Assembly: GCF_003814915.1 (NCBI RefSeq)
Contig: NZ_RKQK01000001.1
Coordinates: forward strand, 1,318,031 to 1,382,030
DNA from: Pacificibacter maritimus
GTDB taxonomy: Bacteria > Pseudomonadota > Alphaproteobacteria > Rhodobacterales > Rhodobacteraceae
Length of the DNA: 64,000 nucleotides
Reading direction: 5' to 3'
The position numbers were made by a program, and so were the translations under genes. This document shows positions 35,869 through 44,905 of the stretch, one piece after another. The notes under the pieces were generated by a model, which worked only from the letters and a program-made list of their open reading frames with translations, searched no databases and was not told the origin of the DNA. Position 1 is the stretch's first letter. The number at the start of each line of letters is the position of its first letter.

Positions 35869-36870
35869 ATGAATCGTTTTACTCGCTTAGCTGTTACCGC
35901 CCTTTTGAGCGCAGCCGCGCTTCCGGTTGCCGCCGAAACATGGCGCCTTAGTTCCATGGTGTCGCCTGACAGCATCGAAGGTCAGGCCTATGAAATCCTC
36001 GCCGAGAAGACTGCGGAATATTCGAACGGCGATCTGACCATCCGAATTTTCCCGAACTCGCAAATTGGTGAAATGGACGCGGTCGTCGAGCAGCTTAGCG
36101 CGGGTGTCATCCAGCTCGCGCCGTCCGCCATGACGTTCCTTGCACGCTGGGAAGATAACATTCGTTATGCCTCTGCACCCTTTCTGTTTGACGATTATGA
36201 CCATTGGGCCGAATTCATACGTGGCGATATGGTGCAAGGCTGGCTTGGTAAAGTAACTGATGCATCCGGCATTTCTGTTTTGGGCGATGCACCTGCCTTC
36301 CCACGTGGTTCGTTCCGCACGCTGCTGTCTGTCGATCCAATCACCAGCGCAGAAGACATCGCTGAACTTCGCATTCGTCAGTTCAACAGCCAGCTGGTGA
36401 TTGATGTGTGGGAAAACCAAGGCGCCGAAGTTGTCGTGCTTTCATGGGGCGAAGTCTACGATGCAATCAACCGCAATATCGTAAATGCCGTGACATCGCC
36501 GCTGGAACTGATTGAAAGCACGCGTTTCTACGAGGTTGCGCCCAATATCGTGCGTACAGATGAATACCCACAGGCAATCGCTTTCATGATGAACCAAGAG
36601 GCATTCGACGACCTTTCCCCCGAAAATCAGGATGCCTTGCTGCGCGCCCATGCAGATGCGTCCGCCTTCGCTTGGGAAACCGTTTTCTCAGGCGCCGATG
36701 AAACTGTTGAACGGATCAAAGCCCTCGAAGGCGTGACATATTCTGACAGTTTCGACACCTCTGCGATTTTGGCGACAACGTCCGAATTTTACGCGGCGCG
36801 TGAGGCGGCTGGAGAATTGCCAGAAGGCCTGATGGACGCCGTCGAAGCCGCACGGGAAAGCGCGAAGTAA
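35869..36870 (+). CDS. TRAP transporter substrate-binding protein (DctP family)
   Basis: A 333-residue periplasmic protein with a signal peptide (cleavage after PVAA near 22). DctP features include FPNSQIGEMDAVVEQLSAGVIQLA and ELRIRQFNSQ, with the carboxylate-contact Arg170, and YDAINRNIVNAV. The start is the ATG behind CGGGAG; a reading from 35830 adds 13 residues ahead of an obvious signal peptide. It is the first gene of a dctPQM operon. Confidence 0.92.
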   Translation: MNRFTRLAVTALLSAAALPVAAETWRLSSMVSPDSIEGQAYEILAEKTAEYSNGDLTIRIFPNSQIGEMDAVVEQLSAGVIQLAPSAMTFLARWEDNIRYASAPFLFDDYDHWAEFIRGDMVQGWLGKVTDASGISVLGDAPAFPRGSFRTLLSVDPITSAEDIAELRIRQFNSQLVIDVWENQGAEVVVLSWGEVYDAINRNIVNAVTSPLELIESTRFYEVAPNIVRTDEYPQAIAFMMNQEAFDDLSPENQDALLRAHADASAFAWETVFSGADETVERIKALEGVTYSDSFDTSAILATTSEFYAAREAAGELPEGLMDAVEAARESAK

Positions 36871-37409
36871 TGAAAAGCACGTTCTCCGTTCTCGGAACGA
36901 GTTTGGACGCTATCGCGGCTGCCTTCAAAGCCGCGATAGCTCTATTATTGCTCATCATGTTGGCGATCAATGCCTTTAACATCGCAAGTCGGTCTATTAT
37001 CGGCGAGGCTTATGACGGAGTTTTCCATTGGACAATGTTGATGTTCATTTGGGCGACTTGCTTGGGTGTTTTCGTTTACATGCGAGAAAACCGAGATGTG
37101 GTTGTTGACCTGATTGCGGCGCGTATGCCGTTGCCTATCCGCAAAGTGCTTGGCGTTTTTGCGGACATGATCGGTGTATTATTTATGTACATGGTTCTGT
37201 CGCCAGCGATTGAATTGATTGGCTTACAGACGGGTCATATGGAGACAATCGCGCTCCCCATATACGTCAATAGCCTGCCATTGTTCTTGTCTGCGCTGTG
37301 CCTTGTGGCTCATTTTGCCTTGCATGCCTTGCAGGTTTTGACCGGCGACATTGAGCCTTTTCCAAAGTCCGATCCACTTGAACATCTTGATAAAGGAGCC
37401 GCAAAATGA
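36870..37409 (+). CDS. TRAP transporter small permease (DctQ)
   Basis: A 179-residue membrane protein with four hydrophobic segments. It shows the DctQ pattern FHWTMLMFIWATCLGVFVYMRENRDVVVDL. Its ATG overlaps the binding-protein stop by one base (TAATG) and its end overlaps dctM by 4 bases. Confidence 0.9.
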   Translation: MKSTFSVLGTSLDAIAAAFKAAIALLLLIMLAINAFNIASRSIIGEAYDGVFHWTMLMFIWATCLGVFVYMRENRDVVVDLIAARMPLPIRKVLGVFADMIGVLFMYMVLSPAIELIGLQTGHMETIALPIYVNSLPLFLSALCLVAHFALHALQVLTGDIEPFPKSDPLEHLDKGAAK

Positions 37410-38701
37410 CGCTTGGCTTTGTTGTAATCGGCTCTTTTATGCTGCTGATGATGATTGGTGTTCCCGTTACAATCGCCATTGGCGCGGGAACTGTTGCTGG
37501 CTTGTATTGGGCAGGCTTGATGGATTTTGCCCTCGTCTTCCCGCAGCAAATTATCGAAGGCGCGAGCAAGCCTGCCCTGCTTGCGATTCCGTTTTTCATC
37601 CTTGCGGGTAATTTGATGAATGCTGTCGGGATGACGGATAAAATATTCAATTTCGCGCTGGCGTTGATCGGCAGTGTGCGTGCTGGTTTGGCTTATGTGA
37701 ACGTGATTGCCTCGCTCATTTTTGCCGGTGTTTCTGGCGCCGCGACTGCTGATATTGCGGGTCTTGGACAGATCGAGGTGCGCGCGATGCGCGAACGTGG
37801 ATATTCCCATGAATTCGCAGCGGCTTTGACCGTGGCGACATCTCTGGTTGGTCCCATCGTACCACCGTCAATCAGCCTGATCGTCTATGCCTGGCTGGCG
37901 AATGAGTCCGTCGCCCGTCTTTTCCTGGCGGGGATCGTGCCCGGCCTTCTCGTGGCGGCCTCCTTCATCGCCTACATCCGCGTGATGTGCGAATTCCAAG
38001 ACATGCCGCGCGAAGAACCAAAAAATCTGACGCAGATCAGGCACGCCATCCTTGATGGCATCCCAGCGCTTATTGCGCCTTGTATCATTTTGGGGGCGAT
38101 CATTTTCGGGTTCGCGACGGCGACAGAGGCCGGCGTGATTGCCTGTGTTTACACGCTTATCGTCGGGGTATTTTACCGCGCCGTTAGTTTCAGTATGCTT
38201 TGGACCGCACTGAAGGAAAGCGCATTGCTGTCCGCGCTCATCATGATGATTATCGGCGCTTCGCAGACGATGGGGTGGTTGTTTGCCTTTGAACAAGTAC
38301 CCCAAGCCTTTGCGACCGGATTCTTGGACGCCATCGACAGCCGCGCAATGTTCCTCGTATTTGTCGTGGTTCTGCTGATCGTGATTGGCTGCTTCATGGA
38401 GGCGACACCGGCCAAGATCATTCTTTTGCCGTTGCTTTTGCCCGTTGCAGATGCCTTTGGCGTCGACCGCGTGCAATTCGGCATGATCATCACACTGGCA
38501 CTTCTGATCGGGATCGCGACACCGCCGATGGGCGTCGGACTGTACCTGATGTCTGCAGTGTCCGGTGTGAAATTCGAACGGCTTTCGATCGCTATTCTCC
38601 CGCTGTTAATCCCGCCTTTCGTTGCCTTGATCTTGATCTCTGTATTTCCGGCAATAACGCTCTGGCTGCCCGATCTGGTGATGGGGCCTGCAGCCCCATG
38701 A
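37406..38701 (+). CDS. TRAP transporter large permease (DctM)
   Basis: A 431-residue membrane protein: FAGVSGAATADIAGLGQIE, VGPIVPPSISLIVYAW, LLIVIGCFMEATPAKIILLPLLLP and GIATPPMGVGLYL. It transports the ligand of the DctP protein encoded two genes upstream. The stop codon lies inside a small palindrome (atggggc-ctgca-gccccat, 38681-38699) that may act in termination. Confidence 0.94.
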   Translation: MTLGFVVIGSFMLLMMIGVPVTIAIGAGTVAGLYWAGLMDFALVFPQQIIEGASKPALLAIPFFILAGNLMNAVGMTDKIFNFALALIGSVRAGLAYVNVIASLIFAGVSGAATADIAGLGQIEVRAMRERGYSHEFAAALTVATSLVGPIVPPSISLIVYAWLANESVARLFLAGIVPGLLVAASFIAYIRVMCEFQDMPREEPKNLTQIRHAILDGIPALIAPCIILGAIIFGFATATEAGVIACVYTLIVGVFYRAVSFSMLWTALKESALLSALIMMIIGASQTMGWLFAFEQVPQAFATGFLDAIDSRAMFLVFVVVLLIVIGCFMEATPAKIILLPLLLPVADAFGVDRVQFGMIITLALLIGIATPPMGVGLYLMSAVSGVKFERLSIAILPLLIPPFVALILISVFPAITLWLPDLVMGPAAP

Positions 38702-39155
38702 TCCGAAGAATGTTCATCCCCGTTCAGGACAGCATCCGTGCTGGCTGTAAACCACCGAAGGTCTGACATGAAAACGAACAACGTCATACACACAACACTT
38801 GGGATTTCTCCGAACGAGCTTTGTACGTGCTAAGAGCGTTTCGGCCGAATTTCGTTGACGGTGCGTTGACGGTGCGGAGGTTTGCCGTGCGGCTGTTCTG
38901 CATCCAGATGACACTCGTGGCTTGTCCGACCTTTCGCCGACTGCGCGCCGATATCTTCGTGGTCAGGATGGTGCCAGGATCATCGCTCCAAACTGGCTCT
39001 GGCAATGCATACCGCCACTGGTGAGTTGTTCGAAGATGCGATCTCGGGCTGCCACAGGCTGTGATCGAAGTCGCGTTCTTTGAGAACACAACACCAAAGC
39101 TCACCAAAACGCTGGCTTGGACCTGCCGCGCTTTAGTGTCGCCCCAAGTGCTCAT
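38702..39155. other. Gene-free left part of an accessory island
   Basis: About 450 bases with no coding sequence I can support; open frames on either strand lack ribosome sites and recognisable motifs. A small tandem repeat (cgttgacggtg twice) lies near 38858-38880. The right end runs into the 3' end of an IS3-family transposase remnant. Confidence 0.5.
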
Positions 39156-39480
39156 TTAAGCCAGCTTGCATTCGAAAGCGACTGGGCTTTTCCAACCCAA
39201 TGCTGAGTGGCGGCTGCGCGGAGTGTAAAAGCCGTTTATGTATTTCGCTGCACGGCAATCGTTTGTTTGCAAATGATGTGAGTGGAGGATTGCCGTCTCA
39301 GCCTTCCTGCGGGTGTCCCATGAATTGCGCCAGATCGGCTATAGCTTGATCTCTTACCGGCAAGTGAAGCTTGCATCCCCGAGAGACATTTCTGGTTCGG
39401 CGCGGTGAAGTCACGCTCCAGCAGGTTCGGCGCAATGTTGAACTTGTGATCGCTACCCCTCTCGGCAGATTGCTTTGCCA
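39156..39480 (-). mobile_element. IS3-family transposase (orfB) remnant
   Basis: Read on the minus strand, broken frames give HKFNIAPNLLERDFTA, then SWDTRRKAETAI, then YINGFYTPRSRHSALGWKSP ending in a stop at 39156. These are the N-terminal, late and extreme C-terminal parts of an IS3-family orfB, with the DDE core deleted and several frameshifts. No terminal repeats could be paired. It is unrelated at this level to the two IS3 copies further right. Confidence 0.75.
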
Positions 39481-39513
39481 CCGCCTGCCGTGACGCCAAC
39501 TTTCGTCTGCTTT

Positions 39514-39960
39514 GTTGCAGTAAATGCTATCAACGGAGCGGCATCAAACCGCGACGGGTCTAGGGCATATCAGCGCGCGTCTCTTGAACGCGACCTCAAA
39601 AAGGTCAGCGCTCAGATTAACAAAATCGTAGAAGCGATCACGGCGGGATGTTTCACGCGTCGATGACGACAAGGATGGAGGAATCGGAGGCGCACAAGGC
39701 GGAGCTGGAAGCCCAACGCGCCGCTCTGCCCGATCAGGGCCCGATTGTTCTGCATCCTACTCTTGCAAAGACCTACCGTGGGAAGATCGCCGCTTTGTCT
39801 GATAACCTCAATGACGAAGCCTGCCGTTTTGAGGCTTCAGAGCTTTTGCGGGGGCTGATTTCTGCGATACGGATGCTGCCCGACGAGACCGCACTAAACG
39901 GGCAACGCATTAAACTCGTTGGTGAATTGGCTGCAATCTTGGAATTATCGCCCCCCCAGA
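39514..39960 (+). pseudogene. 3' remnant of a large serine recombinase
   Basis: Two frames joined by a frameshift near 39650 give AASNRDGSRAY...LERDLKKVSAQINKIVEAITAG and then MFHASMTTRMEESEAHKAELEAQ, LHPTLAKTYRGKIAAL and LVGELAAILEL. This is the coiled-coil C-terminal part of zinc-ribbon-type site-specific serine recombinases. The catalytic resolvase domain is gone. It marks an old phage or element integration at this locus. Confidence 0.7.
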
Positions 39961-40395
39961 AACGAGAACACCCGCTGTTTTACGGGCGGGGTGTCGGTTA
40001 CGTTGTTTTGGGGGTTATGTTTAGACCCTCCGACCCTAGCGTATGCTTGGATGCGTGTTGGTCTGCGATTGGCAGAGTTCAGTCGCCGGCTTGAGAGTTT
40101 TAGGATTTGGTTGCGGGATTATGATTTGCCTGGACGCCCCCGAGTGCATGATTTTCATGCACGGGGCATTGCGTTAGCAATGTTCAGTAATCAAGAAGTT
40201 TTTATAGTGAAGTTGGTTGCGGGAGCTCGACTTGGACACTGTTTCACAGGCTTAAGCGACATTAAGATTGAACGATAACACGCATATGCATTCAAGGGCA
40301 AAATTCGTCGGTCGTGTCGAACGGCCCTTATGTATTTACTAGCTGTTGAAGTCGGCCGTGGAGTGATCCGAATGTAAGCAGACAAACCGCAGGCC
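39961..40395. other. Gene-free spacer with hairpins
   Basis: About 435 bases between the recombinase remnant and the ATPase gene. It contains a terminator-like imperfect hairpin near 39969-39997 and a neat one, gtgcatga-ttt-tcatgcac, at 40144-40162. No gene is supported. Confidence 0.45.
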
Positions 40396-42696
40396 CTACT
40401 CACAAAGCTTCAACTGCCCCTCAGCAAACTTTTCAACGACGCTAAGCGCCTCCACAGCTGCTTCTATGATTTCGGCTTCTTGGTGGGGTGGATCGCTGAA
40501 CTTACCTCCGTGGCAAAGATCATTAAGTAAAACGCTTTTGATCTCGATCTTGTGGTCGCTGATCAAAATTTTTACAAACGCTTCGAAGTCTTGGATGTCT
40601 GGTCGGCAAAACTTCCACATACCCTCAATCACTGATCTGATCGAGTTCGGCGTAGTGTGGTCTGGGGGTTTATTACCTTTGCTTACTTCATAGATGTCGC
40701 GCAACTGAAGAACGTGCGGAGTTGCAAACGCTTTTTGATTGCTCAGTTGGTGCTTTGGATTTCCAGCGAGCAGTTGGAAAAGTCCATTGCTCTTGACGAC
40801 GTTGTTGGTGCTGATCACGTTGTAGAAATAGTTGTTATGGGTCAAGATCAGCATCTTCGGACGTGACAGCTGCGGCTCCAAGCTCATCAAAACTTGTCCA
40901 TCGTCAGCGAGACGAAGGTATTTCAAGCATTGAGCGATGCTGTAAATGTAATCAAAGGACAAAGACGATACCGGGTCATCGACGATAAGGAACAACTTTT
41001 TGTAGTCTTCAATGCTTTCAACCCGAAGGTGAATGCGGGCGATGTAATAACAAAATGCAATGACTGACTTTTCGCCATCACTCAGTGTTCGATCTGGACC
41101 GCGTGCAATCTCAGTGTCTTTCCGACGAACAGAAAATGAGGTTTCATCGAAAGTATAAGTATCAGCGAAAAAATTTCTGAGCAAAAGCTTGAATGTTTCA
41201 ATCACTCTCGCCTTCGCTGACCCACTATCACCGTGCGTTTTTTGGAGAATTTCAATTTCAAAGAAGAGCGACGTTACTTCAACATTTAATTGCCGGATTT
41301 CCTGAATAGCTGCGTCATTTTTTTCCGCAAAATCGGATGTAAATGCCGCACAGCTACCATTTTGGATCAAAAGGCGTTCTGAGTTTGAGTTAGACACAAG
41401 CGAAGATATTGATCTGTAAAGCTTGGCATTTTCTTCTACGGCTTTGGTAAGAACTGCCTCCAGCATCGTGAAATTTGATGGTGGAAGGTCAACTTCGACG
41501 CCGAGGCCCGTAAGCTTTGTTTCGACAACCGCTTTAACACACTTCAAAGTTTCGATTAGTTGGTCCAGCAGGGTGGACAAGTCCACTGATGTTTCGTCCG
41601 AAACCGAAGAAAAGAACTTTTTAAGTTCGTTGAACCGTAATTTCTCTTTCAGCGTCGCAGAGCGCTTTTGCTGAATGATGTCTGTTATTTGGTCCAGCTG
41701 TTTCCTGATGCGGTTTAATTGATTCGTGTGCTTAGCTTCCTCGTCATTGAAAAACTGGGTGTAGGCATCAATGGCCTGCAACGCAGTTTCATTGATGCCT
41801 TGCGTGCAAAATGGGCAACTTGTGTCCTCAGTTTTTAACAATTCAAGGCCACTTTGAAAAAAATTAGGATTGTGTTGAATACGTTTTTTGAACTGTGCTG
41901 CAACACTGGACGGAGAGGTTACTCGATGTAGAGCCTCGCCGATCTCTGCCAGGTCAGGAAATATTCCTGTTACCTCGATTTCCTGAGGAAGTTCAGGATC
42001 AGTAGGCAAGGATTTATAGAGATTGTATTGCTTTAGAAGTCCCGATAGGTCTTTCGCGTTTTCCGACCCAACGTATTTATTTTCAGAGAAGTAAACCTCA
42101 GAGTTAAGTTGTTTGAATGAACCAAGAGAACCTGTGATATTGAAATCAGATTTGAGTTTGGCCTTGCCCGCATCAAACTTTGCAACAAGATTGGTTCGCT
42201 TTTTTTCCACTTCTTCCTGCAGTTCACTAAGGTCTTTGTTTTTAGCGTCTATCTCTGTATTTTCCTTACCAACGATAATCTCGTGCGTGATGTTTCCATC
42301 CAAGCCGTGTAACCGATTGCGGACATGGGCTTCGATAAAGTCTTCAGAGAAAACATGATAAATGTATGATGGCTTAGATCGATTAACCGATCCAGCGTGA
42401 GCGTTTAGCCCAATGCTCCCGATACACTCATTTCCTTCAAAAAGCGCAAAGGTTCCTTGATGATCTACTGCTTCCTCTGATACCAGAATGGATGGGATTT
42501 CAGCCTCATCTTCACTTTCGTTCTTAACTGGATCGAGCAGCCGAAGTGCTCGCGCCATGAAAGATTTCCCCGTCCCGTTGCGTGCAAAAATTAGATGTTG
42601 AGGGCGGTCGGAAAGCTCTGCCTCAAGCTCCATAATAGGGCCAATATATTTTGCGCTAACGCGTAGCTTCGGCTTTGCTGCCTTAATAGTGCTCAT
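40396..42696 (-). CDS. RloC-like zinc-hook ATPase, candidate anticodon nuclease
   Basis: A 766-residue AAA_13/SMC-like protein. The split ABC ATPase head has Walker A ARNGTGKS at 38-45, signature LSDGEKS at 538-544, Walker B LFLIVDDP at 568-575 and an H-loop THN near 619. Between the head halves is a long coiled-coil-rich arm with a zinc-hook CPFC at 294-297. The C-terminal part carries Arg687-x3-Glu691 and His729, the order of the Arg-Glu-His triad known from PrrC/RloC tRNA anticodon nucleases. A phage-defence role is therefore plausible, but other AAA_13 proteins share parts of this pattern. The start MSTIKA is chosen; an upstream reading to 42774 adds 26 odd residues. It follows the relaxase gene in an AT-richer mobile segment. 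Confidence 0.8.
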   Translation of the reverse strand: MSTIKAAKPKLRVSAKYIGPIMELEAELSDRPQHLIFARNGTGKSFMARALRLLDPVKNESEDEAEIPSILVSEEAVDHQGTFALFEGNECIGSIGLNAHAGSVNRSKPSYIYHVFSEDFIEAHVRNRLHGLDGNITHEIIVGKENTEIDAKNKDLSELQEEVEKKRTNLVAKFDAGKAKLKSDFNITGSLGSFKQLNSEVYFSENKYVGSENAKDLSGLLKQYNLYKSLPTDPELPQEIEVTGIFPDLAEIGEALHRVTSPSSVAAQFKKRIQHNPNFFQSGLELLKTEDTSCPFCTQGINETALQAIDAYTQFFNDEEAKHTNQLNRIRKQLDQITDIIQQKRSATLKEKLRFNELKKFFSSVSDETSVDLSTLLDQLIETLKCVKAVVETKLTGLGVEVDLPPSNFTMLEAVLTKAVEENAKLYRSISSLVSNSNSERLLIQNGSCAAFTSDFAEKNDAAIQEIRQLNVEVTSLFFEIEILQKTHGDSGSAKARVIETFKLLLRNFFADTYTFDETSFSVRRKDTEIARGPDRTLSDGEKSVIAFCYYIARIHLRVESIEDYKKLFLIVDDPVSSLSFDYIYSIAQCLKYLRLADDGQVLMSLEPQLSRPKMLILTHNNYFYNVISTNNVVKSNGLFQLLAGNPKHQLSNQKAFATPHVLQLRDIYEVSKGNKPPDHTTPNSIRSVIEGMWKFCRPDIQDFEAFVKILISDHKIEIKSVLLNDLCHGGKFSDPPHQEAEIIEAAVEALSVVEKFAEGQLKLCE

Positions 42697-42777
42697 TCTG
42701 AAATACTCTAAAAATATCTTAACTATATTCAGAATGTGAGCCGAGTGGCATTGACCTGTCAAGTGGCAGTCCAATCC

Positions 42778-44280
42778 TTAGCCACCGAACCCCGGCGCAT
42801 CATCATCGTCTTGCAGTTCTGGCGCGTCACTGTCCTGCTGGCGCTTTGACAAGCGCAGCACAAGGCCGACAAAGCCGTTGATCAGTTTGCGGATTGGCGC
42901 GGAGACGTCATCGCGATCTGCCCCCTTCATGCGCGCGATGATATCGGGCCAGCGCGGCAGAAAGATATCGCCGTTTTCAACCACAGCCTCGCCCGCTTCA
43001 ACGGCTTCAAAAATCTCACTCATGGCGTCAACGGCCTCGGTCAGCTCTGCTTCACGATGGGTGATGCTTGCTTCTTTGTCAGCAAGCTCTGCAGCTTTGT
43101 CCTCACGTGCCTTCCTGTCTGCAAGTTTAGCACGGCGGATGGCGGCATGCTCACGCTCCAAGACCTGCGCTGCGTCAGCGACGTCAGCCGCATGAGCCTC
43201 CTCCCGCTTGGCGATGTCGGCTTCAGCCGCCGCCAATTCACTGGCCCGTGCGACAAGGTCTGCATCGATCACGGCATGCTCTGCACTCTGGGCTTCCAGC
43301 TGCGCCATGTCATCGGCCATGCGCTTGGCTTGCTTCTTTTCTGCCGTGTGTTGTTTGGTCGATTTGCGCGCCAAACGCGGCCCGTGGCGCAACAACCCGC
43401 AGGGTTTGCCAACCGCTTCAAAATAATCATCCTGCATCTTAATGAGGGCCGCGCCATAGACTTTTTGAACCGTTGAACGGCCACGTTTGCGGCGCTTCTC
43501 TTTCAAATGCTCCTTATTTCCCTCTTCCCACTCAAGCAGCAGTTTCGCATTTTCAGCCTCAACTTCTGCGCAATCTGTCTCCCAAGCGCTCAACGCCTTG
43601 CCATGCTTTTCATCATGCTTCTTTTGGGTGACGCGGTTTTTGGATGGGCGCGGTTTTTTAGGCTTACGAGGGCGCTTTGCCAGTTCAGGCTTGTCCAGCG
43701 ACACAATCACATCAGATTCATGTGTCTCCCTGAAGGCTGCAGCCGCGGCTTTTGCCGCATGAAGCTTGTTTGCGTCGAGTTTAGGGTCCGGCGTATTCAT
43801 CGCCAAAATGTGGATGTGAACATGCCCTTCATCGAGGTGAAGCACCGACGTATAATCGATGCCCTCAGGCATGCGCGCTTTAAAATCAGCCAGCGCACGC
43901 CTCACCCAATTCACAATTGTAGGAAAATGCTCGTCCATATTGGCAAGGTATTCTGCCGACGTCAAAGGATGGGAATGGATCTCAGTATAAAGCGTGGCGG
44001 CATCTTTGCGTAGCGCGCGTGTATAAGTGGTGCCAGTTTTACTGGTCACAGTCTCACGAATCTCAGCCAACATTTTCGCGCGCTTTGCCCTAAAATCTGC
44101 GATCGTAAGGGTGCCTGACAATTGTTGCGGAGGGCGGGGCATATCCACATGCTCAGAATAATACGGATCACGCTCAGCCTCGGCCTCAACTTGCGCCGCA
44201 CTGTTGAATTGATGAGGTGCGCCTTTCACTGGCTTTGGTTGCTCGCTGTATGTCTCAGCATGGAAAAATTGATAGCTCAT
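42778..44280 (-). CDS. MobV/Pre-type relaxase (plasmid mobilisation protein)
   Basis: A 500-residue protein. The HUH-type metal motif of the MobV/Pre family is at 148-157 (HLDEGHVHIH). An N-terminal relaxase domain covers about 60-290, a basic linker follows (RPRKPKKPRPSKNRV), and a long alanine/glutamate-rich coiled coil spans about 315-430. It would nick one strand at an origin of transfer to mobilise a plasmid or integrative element. The region upstream (44306-44861) is full of stem-loops, one of which could be the oriT. It lies just upstream of the RloC-like gene on the same strand. Confidence 0.82.
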   Translation of the reverse strand: MSYQFFHAETYSEQPKPVKGAPHQFNSAAQVEAEAERDPYYSEHVDMPRPPQQLSGTLTIADFRAKRAKMLAEIRETVTSKTGTTYTRALRKDAATLYTEIHSHPLTSAEYLANMDEHFPTIVNWVRRALADFKARMPEGIDYTSVLHLDEGHVHIHILAMNTPDPKLDANKLHAAKAAAAAFRETHESDVIVSLDKPELAKRPRKPKKPRPSKNRVTQKKHDEKHGKALSAWETDCAEVEAENAKLLLEWEEGNKEHLKEKRRKRGRSTVQKVYGAALIKMQDDYFEAVGKPCGLLRHGPRLARKSTKQHTAEKKQAKRMADDMAQLEAQSAEHAVIDADLVARASELAAAEADIAKREEAHAADVADAAQVLEREHAAIRRAKLADRKAREDKAAELADKEASITHREAELTEAVDAMSEIFEAVEAGEAVVENGDIFLPRWPDIIARMKGADRDDVSAPIRKLINGFVGLVLRLSKRQQDSDAPELQDDDDAPGFGG

Positions 44281-44305
44281 AGTAAATTCCCTTGATGTTA
44301 ATCTT

Positions 44306-44861
44306 TAGGAGTCTCCTATGTTTGGATTTTGCCAAATCCAGTGTTTGGCCGATGTGCCACGTCGTTTTCTGGGGATTACTCATTTTTTTACCCCCTGCCC
44401 CAAGGCAACCACGCGTCGCCACCACCCTCTTCATGCCGTGTCAACACACCAGCCGCCTTCTTTGAGTCCCTACAGTCCCCACCAAACTGCCGCTTATTTT
44501 TTGATGATTTTCTGTGACAGACCTTGCTTGCAAGGTTTGTCAATTTTCATGCGCAGACCAAAGCTCTGCGCTCAAACTGGGCGTGGCAACACGCCGTAAA
44601 ACCGTGCTTGTGGCACGGCAAAAACGCCAATCAAATGTATTGAACCGCGTGGCTCTAAGAACAGAGTTTTGGGATTTGTTTGGCGCATTATCATGCGCCT
44701 CGACCCCAAAAATGGTAGCTGGGAGGCTACCTATAAAGACAGACTGTAGGTAACTTAAGCTACCTCATCTGCCCCTTGCGCCGGGGAGGCGCTCCGTCTG
44801 ATCGTAAAACCATGCGTGGCATGTGTTTTGCGATCAAACTGCGCGGTTGGCGTTGCCAACC
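44306..44861. repeat. Dense array of non-identical stem-loops (possible oriT/regulatory RNA region)
   Basis: No gene is supported here, but many short, high-quality inverted repeats stand side by side. They are 44323-44340 (tggattt, loop tgcc), 44515-44542 (12-bp stem, loop cttg, one G-U), 44551-44571 (gcgcaga, 7), 44581-44594 (gcgtg, loop gcaa), 44602-44618 (ccgtgc), 44682-44699 (ggcgcat, loop tatc), 44714-44731 (ggtagc), 44748-44765 (aggta...tacct), 44778-44792 (gcgcc), 44799-44836 (about 17 bp with one bulge) and 44845-44861 (ggttggc, loop gtt). Arms differ in sequence, so this is neither a CRISPR nor a tandem repeat. It lies directly upstream of the relaxase gene. Confidence 0.7.
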
Positions 44862-44905
44862 TTGCATGACACCCTTGAGGGCGGAAGGGAAGAGCTTCAC
44901 GATGC

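Noticed and set aside
38784-39155. Minus-strand frame of 123 codons starting at the IS3 relic
   Set aside because: No family resemblance or ribosome site; it probably arises by chance in relic sequence.
44318-44753. Short plus-strand frames upstream of the relaxase gene
   Set aside because: They overlap the stem-loops, lack ribosome sites and show no recognisable protein sequence.
44515-44861. CRISPR array
   Set aside because: The inverted repeats all differ in sequence and spacing; there are no direct repeats or regular spacers, and no cas genes are nearby.
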